Assembly (NCBI RefSeq): GCF_947495025.1 | Contig: NZ_CANLXG010000001.1 | Coordinates: forward strand, 930,001 to 994,000 | Reading direction: 5' to 3' | Length of the DNA: 64,000 bases | DNA from: an uncultured Roseobacter sp. | GTDB lineage: Bacteria > Pseudomonadota > Alphaproteobacteria > Rhodobacterales > Rhodobacteraceae | Shown here: positions 1-9,033 of the stretch, one piece after another | Position numbering within the stretch: position 1 is the first letter of the stretch | Layout: each line of letters opens with the position of its first letter | Notes under the pieces: generated by a model | Told to the model about the DNA's origin: nothing | The model's database searches: none | What the model saw: only the letters and a program-made list of their open reading frames with translations | Position numbers and translations under genes: made by a program

Positions 1-1369
1 TGGTGAACATCCAGACCGTAAAGCCGATGGCCAGACCGGCCAGTGCCCCCACGCGCGTGGCCCCGCGCCAGAAGAGCCCTCCCAGCATCGCAGGCAGGAA
101 CTGGGCCACGCCGGCAAAGGAAATCAGCCCGATCGCCGCCAGCGCGCCAGACCCGCCGGAGGCTTCGAAATACACATAGCCCAGTGCAATAATGCCCAGA
201 ATTGACAGGCGCCGCGACAGGATAACAACGTTACGCACATCGCCGGACTGGGTCGCGCCGCCCTGCCGCAGGTACAGAAATACCGGCATCACCACGTGGT
301 TTGAAACCATCGTGGAAAGGGCCAGTGTGGCAACGATCACCATGGATGTTGCCGACGAAAAGCCCCCCAGAAAACTCAGCATAGCCAGCCCCTCCCGGCC
401 TTCGCTCAGTGGCAGGCTCAGAACAAAGAAATCCGGGTTGGAACCGGCGGGCAACACCTCCAGGCCGATCACCGCGATCGGCACGACAAACAGGCTCATC
501 AACATCAGGTAGAGCGGAAATGCCCAGCTCGCGACCTGCAGGTGGCGCTCGTCATCGTTTTCCACGACCATAACCTGGAACATCCGCGGCAGGCACAGAA
601 ACGCCGTGGCCGACAGCAGCGTCAGCGTGGCCCAGCGGCTGCCGTCGGTCTGCCATGTGCCCAGCGCCGATGCATCAATGCGCTCCAGCGTTGCCGACAG
701 CCCGCCCGCAACGCCCCAGACAACAAAAACACCGACCGCCAGCAGCGCTACCAGTTTGACAACCGCCTCGACTGCGACCGCAATCACCACCCCGTGGTGG
801 CGTTCGTTGGCGTTCAGATTGCGTGTGCCGAAAAGAACGGTGAAGAGCGCAAGGCCCACGGCAATCCAGAACCCGCCTGCGGTTGAGGCGTCGGGATCCA
901 TGACCCCACCCGTCTCAGCAGAGGAGAAAATTGACAGCGACAGGGCGACAGACTGAAGCTGCAGGGCGATGTAGGGGGTGACGCCGATCACGGCCATAAC
1001 GGTCACGACAATCGCCAGGGTGTTTGACTTGCCATAACGCGAGGAAATGAGATCCGCGACCGAGGTGACTTTCTGGCTGCGTCCGATCCGTACAAGACGC
1101 CGCAGGATCCACCACCAGCCGATGATCACCAGGCTGGGACCGAGGTAAATTGTAACGTATTCCAGTCCGGAGCGTGCCGCGTTGCCAACCGCGCCGTAAA
1201 ACGTCCAGGCTGTGCAGTAAATCGACAAAGACAGCGTATAGACAAGCGGCGAACGCAAAAGCCAGTCGGTCCGGCCACGCACCCCTGCGCGCTCTGCAGC
1301 AAAAGCCACACCGAACAGAAACGCCACATAGGCAAGGCACACGGCTATGAGAACATTCAGTGATGTCAC
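1..1369 (-). CDS. Sodium:solute symporter-domain protein, probably the N-terminus of a sensor histidine kinase (partial)
   Basis: The reading frame is open for 456 codons from a GTG at 1369 to the window edge, so the C-terminus is not seen. The translation is strongly hydrophobic, with repeated membrane helices, and carries YCTAWTFYGAVG near residue 50, typical of the SLC5/PutP-like domain. In this subfamily that domain often fronts a PAS/histidine-kinase/receiver chain (CbrA-like). No kinase motif lies inside the window, so a plain permease remains possible. The GTG overlaps the TGA of the upstream small membrane gene (GTGA), giving translational coupling. A response-regulator gene is the first gene of the same unit, which favours a signalling role over transport alone. 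Inference: a membrane sensor that senses or co-transports a small carboxylate or amino acid. Confidence 0.8.
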   Translation of the reverse strand, partial: MTSLNVLIAVCLAYVAFLFGVAFAAERAGVRGRTDWLLRSPLVYTLSLSIYCTAWTFYGAVGNAARSGLEYVTIYLGPSLVIIGWWWILRRLVRIGRSQKVTSVADLISSRYGKSNTLAIVVTVMAVIGVTPYIALQLQSVALSLSIFSSAETGGVMDPDASTAGGFWIAVGLALFTVLFGTRNLNANERHHGVVIAVAVEAVVKLVALLAVGVFVVWGVAGGLSATLERIDASALGTWQTDGSRWATLTLLSATAFLCLPRMFQVMVVENDDERHLQVASWAFPLYLMLMSLFVVPIAVIGLEVLPAGSNPDFFVLSLPLSEGREGLAMLSFLGGFSSATSMVIVATLALSTMVSNHVVMPVFLYLRQGGATQSGDVRNVVILSRRLSILGIIALGYVYFEASGGSGALAAIGLISFAGVAQFLPAMLGGLFWRGATRVGALAGLAIGFTVWMFT

Positions 1370-1656
1370 GGCGCGTCGTCCCTGTCGGCGTCCTGCTTCT
1401 TTTCAGGCATTCGCCGCATGCGTGCAACCAGGGCCGCCGCGATACAAATCAGAAGCAGCCAGACGCCGAACACATAGCTGAGCGCACGGGACATCGGCAT
1501 GCCTGTCCCTTCGGCAACCTCTCCCGTGGGCCAGAGCAAAGGTATCATCCAGAGCACAGCGCCCAGCACAGCCAGCAACCGCACCGCATCCGTCACCCGC
1601 CGCTGCCGGTAACTTCCGCGTTCAAGGAATACAGGTGGCTGGCCGCGCGGTGCCAC
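1366..1656 (-). CDS. Small two-helix membrane protein, unknown function
   Basis: This 96-residue protein has two hydrophobic segments, about residues 25-43 (RLLAVLGAVLWMIPLLWP) and 58-80 (ALSYVFGVWLLLICIAAALVA), then a charged tail rich in Lys, Asp and Arg. It starts at a GTG four bases after the response-regulator stop and overlaps the GTG of the following symporter-domain gene. The order regulator, small membrane protein, SSS-domain protein recalls the small partner genes that precede ActP-type and SSS transporters (DUF485 and DUF4212), but I cannot assign it to either family from sequence alone. It probably assists the symporter-domain protein in the membrane. The start is tentative because the ribosome-binding site is weak. 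Confidence 0.7.
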   Translation of the reverse strand: MAPRGQPPVFLERGSYRQRRVTDAVRLLAVLGAVLWMIPLLWPTGEVAEGTGMPMSRALSYVFGVWLLLICIAAALVARMRRMPEKKQDADRDDAP

Positions 1657-1660
1657 CGGA

Positions 1661-2044
1661 TCAGCTCTGCTGCCGGTGCACGTAGAGCATATCGCGCACC
1701 GCGTTCAGCACTTCGGTGTTGGAAAACGGCTTGGTCATGAACCGGCTGACACCGGCCTTTTCGGCCATCTCGCGGTCGCGGCTCTGACCACGCGCGGTCA
1801 GCATCAGCACCGGCAGATCAGCCGTCTGTTCGTGTGCACGCAGTTCTTCAAGAATGTCAAAACCGCTTTTGCCGGGCAGCATCACATCAAGAATGACGAT
1901 GTCGGGTTTCATGTTGCGGATAACTTCCGCGGCATCTGTTCCGTTCGAATGTGTGTCCACCTGCCAGCCTTCACGGCTCAGCAGAAAACGGATGGCCTCG
2001 ATGATGTTTGTCTCATCTTCGACCAACAGAACGTGGTGACTCAT
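1661..2044 (-). CDS. Single-domain (CheY-like) response regulator
   Basis: This 127-residue protein is a receiver domain only, with no output domain. The acidic pair is E9/D10 (LLVEDE), the phospho-acceptor is D53 in VILDVMLPG, the switch threonine is T83 in LMLTARG, and the conserved lysine is K105 in TKPFSN. It starts at an ATG preceded by a strong GGAGGAG site. It is the first gene of a unit with the small membrane protein and the SSS-domain protein, so the kinase it serves is probably that protein. Without an output domain it must act by protein-protein interaction or as a phosphate shuttle. The 215 bases upstream, up to the XRE regulator gene, hold no gene; I see only a weak bulged hairpin near 2154-2178. 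Confidence 0.9.
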   Translation of the reverse strand: MSHHVLLVEDETNIIEAIRFLLSREGWQVDTHSNGTDAAEVIRNMKPDIVILDVMLPGKSGFDILEELRAHEQTADLPVLMLTARGQSRDREMAEKAGVSRFMTKPFSNTEVLNAVRDMLYVHRQQS

Positions 2045-2259
2045 TGGCCCCTCCTCCCAGGGAACGTGCCGGCGGTCTCTCCCGAACCGTCTTGCCGCAC
2101 GCCTGCACCGGATATTGTCGGATTCCCCGGATCAAGTCAAAGCAGGTGCGCTGCTGCGGGCCGGTTTTTCGGCAGCCGCAGGACATATCGCAAACCGCCG
2201 TCCGGCTGTGGTTTTGCATATGTCTGCGCCCGGCGCTTTGCGGTGCCGGAGGATCCCGT

Positions 2260-3549
2260 TCAGAGCCCGTCCCGAAGGATGGAGGGTTCGCGCCTGCCCG
2301 GACACCGGTCGCGGGGACAGACCCGGCATGTGCTGCCGACTTCGGAAACCGCCTGCTCTTCGGGGGCCACCGACGGCAGAACGAGCATACTGGCCTGCAG
2401 CAGCGGTGGCCGGTTGTATTCGGGCACGCCGGTGATCTCGGAGACGGCAAAACAGTCAAATCCTGCGCGGCCGCGCCCCAGCTGAACGATCGGCGTGCGG
2501 ATGACCTGTCCGGGCTGACCCAGTGCCTGAAATAAAGGCCAGAGCACGCAGGCGGGTGCAAACCTTGGGATCACAAACTGATTGACCGGTTTACGGAAAA
2601 GAATGCTGCCGGCGCGGTCACAGACCACAAGTCCGGCCTGAAGCTCCTGCAGGCTCGCCATCCGCCGCATGACCAGCGCGACCGGCACTTTCAGCATCCC
2701 GGCCAGTGCTACCGGATCGGGACCAACCTCTTCCAGAGCGCCCTCGAGGACCGGGATCGAGACCTGCGTGGCATCTTCGATCATGCGACGCAGTACGACG
2801 CGCGCCAGTTCGCGTGCTGCCTGACTGCGCAGTGCCGGCGCTGCCGCGACGACACTTTCCGGATCATCCGCGCCGGCCTCAAGGCCCTCAAAATACCAGG
2901 CGTTCTCTGACAGAAAGGCATCTACCTCGTCCTGCGGGCTGGAGGCCGCATCATCGGAACCCTGACCGGCCTCGAAATATTCCACCAGCGATCTGGAACT
3001 GTCCGCCAGCCGGCGGCTGTCTTCGTTGAGGTTTGCGTGGAACCGGTCACGCCACTGATCCTCGAGGTCCTTTTCGTCGGCCAGAATAGATGCCGTTGAC
3101 CGGATGGCCGCTGCCGTGGACAAAAGCTCGTGCACCGAGGCTGCAAGCTGCGGATCATGCGTCAGGCGGTCATTCAGGGTCTCGACCGTCCTTTCCAGAG
3201 TTGCAATGCGGCGATGGCTCGCCGCGAGAACCTCGGCCCATCCCGGAAACCGTCCTGCAAGTTCGTCCGCACGCTCAATTTCGCCCGGTGCGAGGCTGGC
3301 GCCGGTCGCAGCCTCGCGCAGCGTCGCGATCAGTGCTGCTTCGGCGCCTTCGGTGAGCATGGTCGGCTCGACACCCAGTGTCCGTGCGATATCCAGAAGC
3401 AGCTTGCCGCCGATTCTGCGGCGGTTATGCTCGATCAGATTGAGATAAGAGGCCGAGATCCCAAGGCTGCGCGCCAGATCAGCCTGGCGCATTCCGGCAA
3501 CCGATCGCCGCTCCCGGATCCTGCTGCCGGTCAGACCCTCGCGTGGCAT
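2260..3549 (-). CDS. XRE-family regulator with DUF2083-type C-terminus (ScfR/PrpR-like short-chain fatty acyl regulator)
   Basis: This 429-residue protein has an N-terminal helix-turn-helix at about residues 8-62 (RQADLARSLGISASYLNLIEHNRRR), a long alpha-helical middle, and a C-terminus ending with CRVCPRDRCPGRREPSIL. That cysteine-rich tail is characteristic of the RamB/PrpR/ScfR group, which senses acyl-CoA or short-chain fatty acid metabolism. I chose the ATG at 3549 over an in-frame codon at 3624 because GGGAGGG stands just upstream and the helix-turn-helix begins right after it. It is divergent from the ABC importer starting at 3784 and shares an AT-rich control region with it, so it may regulate that importer and itself. 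The family assignment is fairly sure; the effector is inferred. Confidence 0.82.
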   Translation of the reverse strand: MPREGLTGSRIRERRSVAGMRQADLARSLGISASYLNLIEHNRRRIGGKLLLDIARTLGVEPTMLTEGAEAALIATLREAATGASLAPGEIERADELAGRFPGWAEVLAASHRRIATLERTVETLNDRLTHDPQLAASVHELLSTAAAIRSTASILADEKDLEDQWRDRFHANLNEDSRRLADSSRSLVEYFEAGQGSDDAASSPQDEVDAFLSENAWYFEGLEAGADDPESVVAAAPALRSQAARELARVVLRRMIEDATQVSIPVLEGALEEVGPDPVALAGMLKVPVALVMRRMASLQELQAGLVVCDRAGSILFRKPVNQFVIPRFAPACVLWPLFQALGQPGQVIRTPIVQLGRGRAGFDCFAVSEITGVPEYNRPPLLQASMLVLPSVAPEEQAVSEVGSTCRVCPRDRCPGRREPSILRDGL

Positions 3550-3631
3550 GATGATCCCTCCCCTGTTTTCGCGCTTTATCAACGGGTTTCTGCGTTGCGA
3601 CATCACACAATTTACAGAATACATGTCGATA

Positions 3632-3649
3632 TTGTAGATTTATTTACAA
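3632..3649. promoter_or_regulatory. Candidate operator dyad between the XRE regulator and the ABC importer
   Basis: The divergent spacer 3550-3783 is much more AT-rich than its surroundings. It contains TTGTA, eight bases, TACAA (3632-3649), a TTTACAGAAT run just upstream, and a TTGCGCAA palindrome at 3676-3683. ScfR/RamB-type regulators are reported to bind TTTGC-rich inverted repeats, so these are reasonable candidate sites. The assignment is inference from position and symmetry only. Confidence 0.35.
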
Positions 3650-3783
3650 AATAATTGTTCATTTCAAGGGACTTGTTGCGCAATTTTCACTTCCCAAGCG
3701 ATAAGATGTTTGCACATCTGTGCTTCATGTCCCCGTCGGAGGAGTCCGCCGGAGGCCTGATCTTATCAACTGGGAGGATATTC

Positions 3784-5133
3784 ATGTCCAATTCGAAACT
3801 CACACGTCGTGGTCTGATCAAGACCGGCGCTGTGGCCGGTGCTGCCGGTCTGACGCTGCCGACGTATCTGCGTGCGGACGGCCACGCCGGCTTTACCAAC
3901 GCACCTACTGGCGACACCGTGACACTCGGCTTTAACGTGCCGCAGTCCGGTCCCTATGCCGACGAGGGCGCAGACGAGCTGCGCGCCTACGAGCTGGCGG
4001 TCGAGCACCTGAACGGTGGCGGCGACGGCGGCATGATGAATACTTTCTCGTCCAAAGCGCTCAAAGGTAACGGCATCCTCGGCAAGAAAGTCGAATATGT
4101 CACCGGCGACACACAGACGAAATCTGACGCGGCGCGCGCTTCTGCCCGCTCCATGATCGAAAAAGACGGTGCCGTGATGATCACGGGTGGTTCGTCCTCT
4201 GGTGTGGCTGTTGCCGTGCAGGCGCTCTGCCAGGAAGCCGGCGTCATCTTTATGGCCGGCCTGACGCACTCCAACGACACAACAGGCAAAGACCGCAAAG
4301 CCAACGGTTTCCGCCACTTCTTCAACTCCTACATGTCCGGCGCAGCACTCGCGCCCGTTCTGGCGGCGAACTACGGCACAGACCGTAAGGCGTATCACCT
4401 GACAGCGGACTACAACTGGGGCTACACCACAGAAGAAGCGGTGAAATCCTCGACCGAAGCCATGGGCTGGGAAACAGTCGCAGCAGTGAAAACGCCGCTG
4501 ACGCAGACTGACTTCTCCTCGTACATCGCACCTGTTCTGCAGTCCGGCGCCGATACACTGGTACTGAACCACTACGGCGGCAACATGGTGAACTCGCTGA
4601 CCAACGCGGTTCAGTTCGGTCTGCGTGACAAACAGGTCAACGGCAAAGACTTCCAGATCATCGTTCCGCTCTACTCCCGCCTGATGGCGAAGGGTGCGGG
4701 TGCCAACGTTAAGGGCATCTTCGGTTCGACAAACTGGCACTGGTCGCTGCAGGACGAGGGCTCACAGGCATTCGTCAAATCCTTTGGCACCAAGTACGGC
4801 TTCCCGCCGAGCCAGGCTGCGCACACATGCTATGTTCAGGCGCTGCTTTACGCTGATGCGGTGGAACGTGCCGGTTCGTTCAACCCCTGTGCGGTTGTGG
4901 AAGCACTCGAAGACTTCGAGTTCGACGGTATGGGCAACGGTAAGACGCTCTATCGCGGCGACGACCACCAGTGCTTCAAGGACGTGCTGGTTGTGAAGGG
5001 TAAAGAGAACCCGACATCCGAGTTCGACCTTCTCGAAATCGTAGAAGTCACGCCGGTCGCTCAGGTGACATACGAGCCTGACCACCCGCAGTTCGCGGGC
5101 GGCAACCTCGGGACATGTAACCCGGGCGCGTAA
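3784..5133 (+). CDS. ABC importer periplasmic substrate-binding protein, branched-chain amino acid/amide type, Tat-exported
   Basis: This 449-residue protein begins with a twin-arginine leader (LTRRGLIKTGAVAGAAGLTL, cleavage after about ADGHA). A type I periplasmic-binding fold of the Leu/Ile/Val and urea-binding family follows, with GFNVPQSGPYADEGADE near the mature N-terminus. The start is the ATG at 3784 because TGGGAGGA precedes it; an upstream in-frame codon at 3655 would bury the signal peptide. It is the first gene of an importer operon with two permeases and two ATPases, separated from them by a strong hairpin. The ligand cannot be read from sequence. The divergent ScfR-like regulator suggests a short-chain carboxylate, amide or amino acid. 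Tat rather than Sec export is unusual but not unique in this family. Confidence 0.88.
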   Translation: MSNSKLTRRGLIKTGAVAGAAGLTLPTYLRADGHAGFTNAPTGDTVTLGFNVPQSGPYADEGADELRAYELAVEHLNGGGDGGMMNTFSSKALKGNGILGKKVEYVTGDTQTKSDAARASARSMIEKDGAVMITGGSSSGVAVAVQALCQEAGVIFMAGLTHSNDTTGKDRKANGFRHFFNSYMSGAALAPVLAANYGTDRKAYHLTADYNWGYTTEEAVKSSTEAMGWETVAAVKTPLTQTDFSSYIAPVLQSGADTLVLNHYGGNMVNSLTNAVQFGLRDKQVNGKDFQIIVPLYSRLMAKGAGANVKGIFGSTNWHWSLQDEGSQAFVKSFGTKYGFPPSQAAHTCYVQALLYADAVERAGSFNPCAVVEALEDFEFDGMGNGKTLYRGDDHQCFKDVLVVKGKENPTSEFDLLEIVEVTPVAQVTYEPDHPQFAGGNLGTCNPGA

Positions 5134-5153
5134 GCGGCACACACGAAAACGAC

Positions 5154-5177
5154 GCCGGGCGGTACACGCCGCCCGGC
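5154..5177 (+). promoter_or_regulatory. Intercistronic GC hairpin after the binding-protein gene
   Basis: GCCGGGCGG (5154-5162) pairs perfectly with CCGCCCGGC (5169-5177) around a six-base loop. It lies 21 bases after the binding-protein stop and 48 bases before the permease start. No T-run follows, so it is more likely an mRNA 3'-end stabiliser or processing barrier than a full terminator. Three other ABC operons in this window have the same arrangement. Confidence 0.65.
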
Positions 5178-5225
5178 ACCACCCGGGCACCGATGTGCCT
5201 GAACACGCATCCTGAAGGTGGGACC

Positions 5226-6257
5226 ATGGACGCAATCATCCTGCAAGTTCTGAACGGCCTCGACAAAGGATCAGCCTATGCGCTGATCGCTCTCGGCCTG
5301 ACACTGATTTTCGGCACCCTCGGGGTCGTCAACTTCGCACACGGGGCGCTCTTTATGATCGGTGCATTCTGTGCCGTGACACTGAGCCGTATCCTGACAC
5401 TCAGCCACACGATCATTGACGACACCAAAACAGACTTTCTGGGCAACCCGCTCAAGGTCGAGGTGCCCTACATCTATGATATCTTCGGACAGGCAACAGG
5501 CGATGTGATCATCGACTGGGCGGTCCCGCTCTCGATCCTGTTCTCGATCCCGGTGATGGTCGCCATCGGTTTTGCCATGGAACGCGGACTGATCAAGCAC
5601 TTTTACAAGCGCCCCCATGCGGATCAGATCCTCGTGACGTTCGGCCTTGCAATCGTCCTGCAGGAAATCATCAAATACTTCTACGGTGCGAACCCGATCC
5701 CCACCCCTGCACCGGCAGCCTTTACCGGCTCGTTCGATTTCGGCGCTATGCTGGGCTTTGATCCCAACACGATCATCTATCCCTACTGGCGTCTCGTCTA
5801 TTTTGCCTTCTCGGCCATCATCATCGGCGCCGTCTTTGCCTTCCTGCAGTTCACCACCTTCGGAATGGTCGTGCGTGCCGGTATGGCAGACCGCGAAACC
5901 GTCGGCCTGCTGGGCATCAACATCGACAAGCGCTTTACCATCATGTTCGGCATCGCCGCCGCTGTCGCGGGCCTTGCAGGCGTCATGTACGCGCCGATCA
6001 ACTCTCCGAACTATCACATGGGCATGGACTTTCTGGTGCTGAGCTTTGTGGTGGTCGTTGTGGGCGGTATGGGCTCGCTTTCGGGCGCTGTTCTCGCCGG
6101 CTTCCTGCTGGGTATCCTGGAAAGCTTCGCCTCGATGGGCGCAGTGCTCGAGGTGCTGCCCGGTATCAACCAGATCATCATCTATCTGGTCGCCATCATT
6201 ATCTTGCTTACCCGTCCGCGTGGTCTCATGGGCCGCAAAGGCGTGATGGAGGAATAA
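5226..6257 (+). CDS. Branched-chain-amino-acid-type ABC permease (LivH-like)
   Basis: This 343-residue inner-membrane permease belongs to the LivH/UrtB family. It has the N-terminal QVLNGLDKGSAYALIALGLTLIFGTLGVVNFAHGALFMIGA, read here as overlapping helices, and many further helices. A cytoplasmic coupling region with AGMADRETVGLLGINIDKRF contacts the ATPase, and the VVVGGMGSLSGAVLAG segment lies near the C-terminus. I chose the ATG at 5226, preceded by AAGGTGGG, over a codon at 5193. A hydrophilic insertion around residues 60-95 makes it longer than the usual 290-300 residues. It pairs with the LivM-like permease three bases downstream to form the translocation channel. Confidence 0.9.
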   Translation: MDAIILQVLNGLDKGSAYALIALGLTLIFGTLGVVNFAHGALFMIGAFCAVTLSRILTLSHTIIDDTKTDFLGNPLKVEVPYIYDIFGQATGDVIIDWAVPLSILFSIPVMVAIGFAMERGLIKHFYKRPHADQILVTFGLAIVLQEIIKYFYGANPIPTPAPAAFTGSFDFGAMLGFDPNTIIYPYWRLVYFAFSAIIIGAVFAFLQFTTFGMVVRAGMADRETVGLLGINIDKRFTIMFGIAAAVAGLAGVMYAPINSPNYHMGMDFLVLSFVVVVVGGMGSLSGAVLAGFLLGILESFASMGAVLEVLPGINQIIIYLVAIIILLTRPRGLMGRKGVMEE

Positions 6258-6260
6258 GAC

Positions 6261-7460
6261 ATGTTCGGACTGACAAAAAAAGACACAACCCTTCTGATCA
6301 TTGTTGCCGTTCTGGCAATCTTCGCCCCCTTCATCCTGAACCCCTTCCCCGAAGGTTCGGCGATGGCACAGTTCAACGCAGGCTATCCTGACCTGATGCA
6401 GCGGCTGGTGATCTTCGGGATTTTTGCCATCGGGTTCAACATCCTTTTCGGCCTTACGGGTTACCTCAGCTTTGGTCATGCGGCCTTCCTGGGTGTGGGT
6501 TCCTATGCGGCAATCTGGATGATGAAGCTGCTGACAATGAACGTCATCCCGGCAATCATGATCTCGGTGATCGTGGCAGGTCTCTTCTCGCTGCTGGTCG
6601 GCTGGATCTCGCTGCGCCGCTCGGGCATCTACTTCTCAATCCTGACGCTGGCCTTCGCGCAGATGTCCTACTCGCTGGCATACTCGGTTCTTACACCGAT
6701 CACAGGCGGCGAAACCGGCCTTCAGCCGAAAGTGGACGACCCGCGTATCCTTGATGGCGCACTGCAATCCGGTCAGACACCACGCGCCAATCTTTTCGGC
6801 CTCGAAATGGGCACCAGCTATGAAATGGTCGTGGGCAACTGGGTCTTTACCTTCAACGCGGGCTACTACATCGCGGCAATAGTGATGCTCCTGGCCTTTT
6901 ACCTGTCGATCCGCATTTTCCGCTCACCCTTTGGCATGATGCTGCGGGCGGTCAAATCCAACCAGCAACGCCTGAACTACACCGGGCTGAACTCGAAACC
7001 CTACACACTGGCGGCCTTTGTGATTTCTGGCATGTATGCTGGTCTGGCGGGTGGTCTGCTTGTGGCAATGGACACGCAGGTAGGTGCAGAACGTATGTTC
7101 TGGACCGCGTCGGGTGAGGTCGTGCTGATGACCATTCTCGGCGGTGCCGGCACGCTCATCGGTCCGGTTCTGGGTGCGGGTTTCATCAAGTACATGGAAA
7201 ACATCGTCTCCAAGATCAACAAATCGATCCTGGAGCAGTGGTTCGCCTTCATGCCTGACGGAATGGAAGATTTCTTTATCACGATCGTCTACCCCTTCAT
7301 CGGCAAAGGCTGGCACCTGACGCTGGGTCTGATGTTCATGATGGTCGTGATCTTCCTGCCAGGTGGCCTGGTGCAGGGTGGTCAGAAAATCGCTGGTCTT
7401 TTCCGCGGCAAGAAAGCGTCTGACGACGCAGCCGACGGCAAAACCACACCTGCAGAATAA
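6261..7460 (+). CDS. Branched-chain-amino-acid-type ABC permease (LivM-like)
   Basis: This 399-residue membrane protein is the second permease of the importer. It has the LivM signature: [22 protein letters not shown] in the early helices, [20 protein letters not shown] in the middle, and [23 protein letters not shown] before the last helices. Hydrophilic loops, including one at about residues 155-190, lengthen it relative to E. coli LivM cores. It starts three bases after the LivH-like stop and ends 12 bases before the first ATPase gene, so the genes are clearly co-transcribed. Substrate specificity is set by the binding protein, not by this subunit. Confidence 0.9.
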   Translation: MFGLTKKDTTLLIIVAVLAIFAPFILNPFPEGSAMAQFNAGYPDLMQRLVIFGIFAIGFNILFGLTGYLSFGHAAFLGVGSYAAIWMMKLLTMNVIPAIMISVIVAGLFSLLVGWISLRRSGIYFSILTLAFAQMSYSLAYSVLTPITGGETGLQPKVDDPRILDGALQSGQTPRANLFGLEMGTSYEMVVGNWVFTFNAGYYIAAIVMLLAFYLSIRIFRSPFGMMLRAVKSNQQRLNYTGLNSKPYTLAAFVISGMYAGLAGGLLVAMDTQVGAERMFWTASGEVVLMTILGGAGTLIGPVLGAGFIKYMENIVSKINKSILEQWFAFMPDGMEDFFITIVYPFIGKGWHLTLGLMFMMVVIFLPGGLVQGGQKIAGLFRGKKASDDAADGKTTPAE

Positions 7461-7472
7461 GGAGACGACGTT

Positions 7473-8237
7473 ATGGGTATTCTTGAAGTCAAAAACGTCG
7501 GCAAACGCTTTGGCGGTCTGCAGGCTCTGGGCGACGTGAACCTTTCGGTTGCCGAAAACTCGGTGCATGCCATCATCGGTCCGAACGGCGCTGGTAAGTC
7601 CACTCTGCTGAACTGCCTGGTGGGCAAACTGATCCCGGACACAGGCTCGGTCAGCTTTGACGGCCAGTCGGTACTGGGGCGCAAGCCTTACGAGATCAAC
7701 CAGATGGGCATCAGCCGCGTGTTTCAGACACCCGAGATCTTCGGTGATCTGTCGGTGCTGGAAAACATGATGATCCCCTGCTTTGCCAAACGTGATGGCG
7801 CGTTTGAGCTGAACGGGATTTCATCTGTCTCCAGCCAGAAGGATATTCTGGAACGCGCTGAACATATGCTTGAGGACATGAACATGGCCGACAAGCGCCA
7901 CATGACCGCAAGTTCGATGTCCCGTGGCGACAAGCGTCGCCTTGAGATCGGCATGTGTCTCAGCCAGGAACCGCGCCTGCTGCTGCTGGATGAACCAACC
8001 GCGGGTATGGCCCGCGCGGACACCAACAACACCATCGACCTGCTCAAACAGATCAGCGAAGAGCGTGACATCACTATCGCGATCATCGAACATGACATGC
8101 ATGTGGTGTTCAGCCTGGCAGAGCGCATCACCGTACTTGCTCAGGGCACTCCCCTGGTCGAGGACACCCCCGACAACATCAAAGGTCACCCCAAGGTGCG
8201 CGAAGCCTATCTGGGCGAAACCCAGACAGCGGCGTAA
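7473..8237 (+). CDS. Branched-chain-amino-acid-type ABC ATPase (LivG-like)
   Basis: This 254-residue cytoplasmic ATPase has Walker [19 protein letters not shown], Walker B RLLLLDEPTAGM and the switch histidine in IAIIEHDMHVV. The ABC signature reads SSMSRGDKRRLEIG, a divergent form of LSGGQ (MSRGD). This degenerate signature is seen in some LivG-type subunits, which may pair with a canonical site on LivF. The protein ends with the LivG-typical C-terminal tail HPKVREAYLGE. It lies between the permease genes and the second ATPase gene, 12 bases from each neighbour, and would form the ATPase heterodimer with the next gene product. Confidence 0.9.
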   Translation: MGILEVKNVGKRFGGLQALGDVNLSVAENSVHAIIGPNGAGKSTLLNCLVGKLIPDTGSVSFDGQSVLGRKPYEINQMGISRVFQTPEIFGDLSVLENMMIPCFAKRDGAFELNGISSVSSQKDILERAEHMLEDMNMADKRHMTASSMSRGDKRRLEIGMCLSQEPRLLLLDEPTAGMARADTNNTIDLLKQISEERDITIAIIEHDMHVVFSLAERITVLAQGTPLVEDTPDNIKGHPKVREAYLGETQTAA

Positions 8238-8249
8238 GGAGTATTTCAG

Positions 8250-9005
8250 ATGAACGTCAAACCCGACTTCTCCAAAAACGCCAACCATGCGGCGACAGCA
8301 CCAGCTTTTCTGTCGGTCTGGGACATGCATGCCTATTACGGCGAAAGCTATATCGTTCAGGGCATCAGCTTTAACGTGCACGAAGGCGAGATCCTTGCCC
8401 TGCTGGGGCGGAACGGCGCCGGCAAGACATCCACCCTGCGGGCCATTGCGCGTCTTGCAGATCCGGAGGTCCGACATGGTGAGATCTGGCTGGACCACCA
8501 GCCGCTGCACAAGATGAGCAGTTATCAGGCCAGCCAGGCCGGTCTGGGCCTCGTGCCAGAGGACCGCCGGATCATCGCGGGTCTGACGGTCGAGGAAAAC
8601 CTCAAGCTGGCGCAGATCGCTCCGCCCGTCGGCTGGTCACTGGACCGTGTCTATGACCTTTTCCCGCGCCTGCGTGAGCGCCGCAACCAGGAGGGTGTCA
8701 CCCTGTCGGGCGGCGAACAGCAGATGCTCGCCATTGCCCGCGCATTGTGCCGGGACATTAAAGTGCTGCTGCTGGATGAACCCTACGAAGGTCTGGCGCC
8801 AGTCATTGTGGACGAGATCGAAAAGACGCTGCGGATCATCAAGGATCAGGGGATCACCACGATACTGGTTGAACAGAATGCGGTGCGCGCTCTGCAGCTG
8901 GCAGATCGCGCTGTGATCATGGACACCGGCGGCATCGTCTTTGATGGCAGCGCGGCCGAAGTGCTGGAAAACAAAGAACTGCGCGAAGAATACCTCGCGA
9001 TCTGA
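8250..9005 (+). CDS. Branched-chain-amino-acid-type ABC ATPase (LivF-like)
   Basis: This 251-residue ATPase has Walker A LLGRNGAGKTSTLRAIAR, a canonical signature LSGGEQQMLAIARAL, and Walker B VLLLDEPYEGLAP. The switch region is TTILVEQNAVRAL, where glutamine (EQN) replaces histidine, as is normal for LivF. A roughly 25-residue N-terminal extension precedes the first strand. It is the last gene of the five-gene importer operon and is followed by a candidate terminator. It completes the heterodimeric ATPase with the preceding LivG-like protein. Confidence 0.9.
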   Translation: MNVKPDFSKNANHAATAPAFLSVWDMHAYYGESYIVQGISFNVHEGEILALLGRNGAGKTSTLRAIARLADPEVRHGEIWLDHQPLHKMSSYQASQAGLGLVPEDRRIIAGLTVEENLKLAQIAPPVGWSLDRVYDLFPRLRERRNQEGVTLSGGEQQMLAIARALCRDIKVLLLDEPYEGLAPVIVDEIEKTLRIIKDQGITTILVEQNAVRALQLADRAVIMDTGGIVFDGSAAEVLENKELREEYLAI

Positions 9006-9033
9006 GGTCTCTTTTCAGAGCTCCACGGGGCAC

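Noticed and set aside
3655..3783. N-terminal extension of the Tat-type binding protein from 3655
   Set aside because: It would place 43 residues before a clear twin-arginine leader, and the strong ribosome-binding site is at 3771-3778.
5271..6479. 402-residue minus-strand frame opposite the LivH-like permease
   Set aside because: Very rich in Asp, His, Glu and Gln, the mirror image of a membrane protein; antisense shadow.
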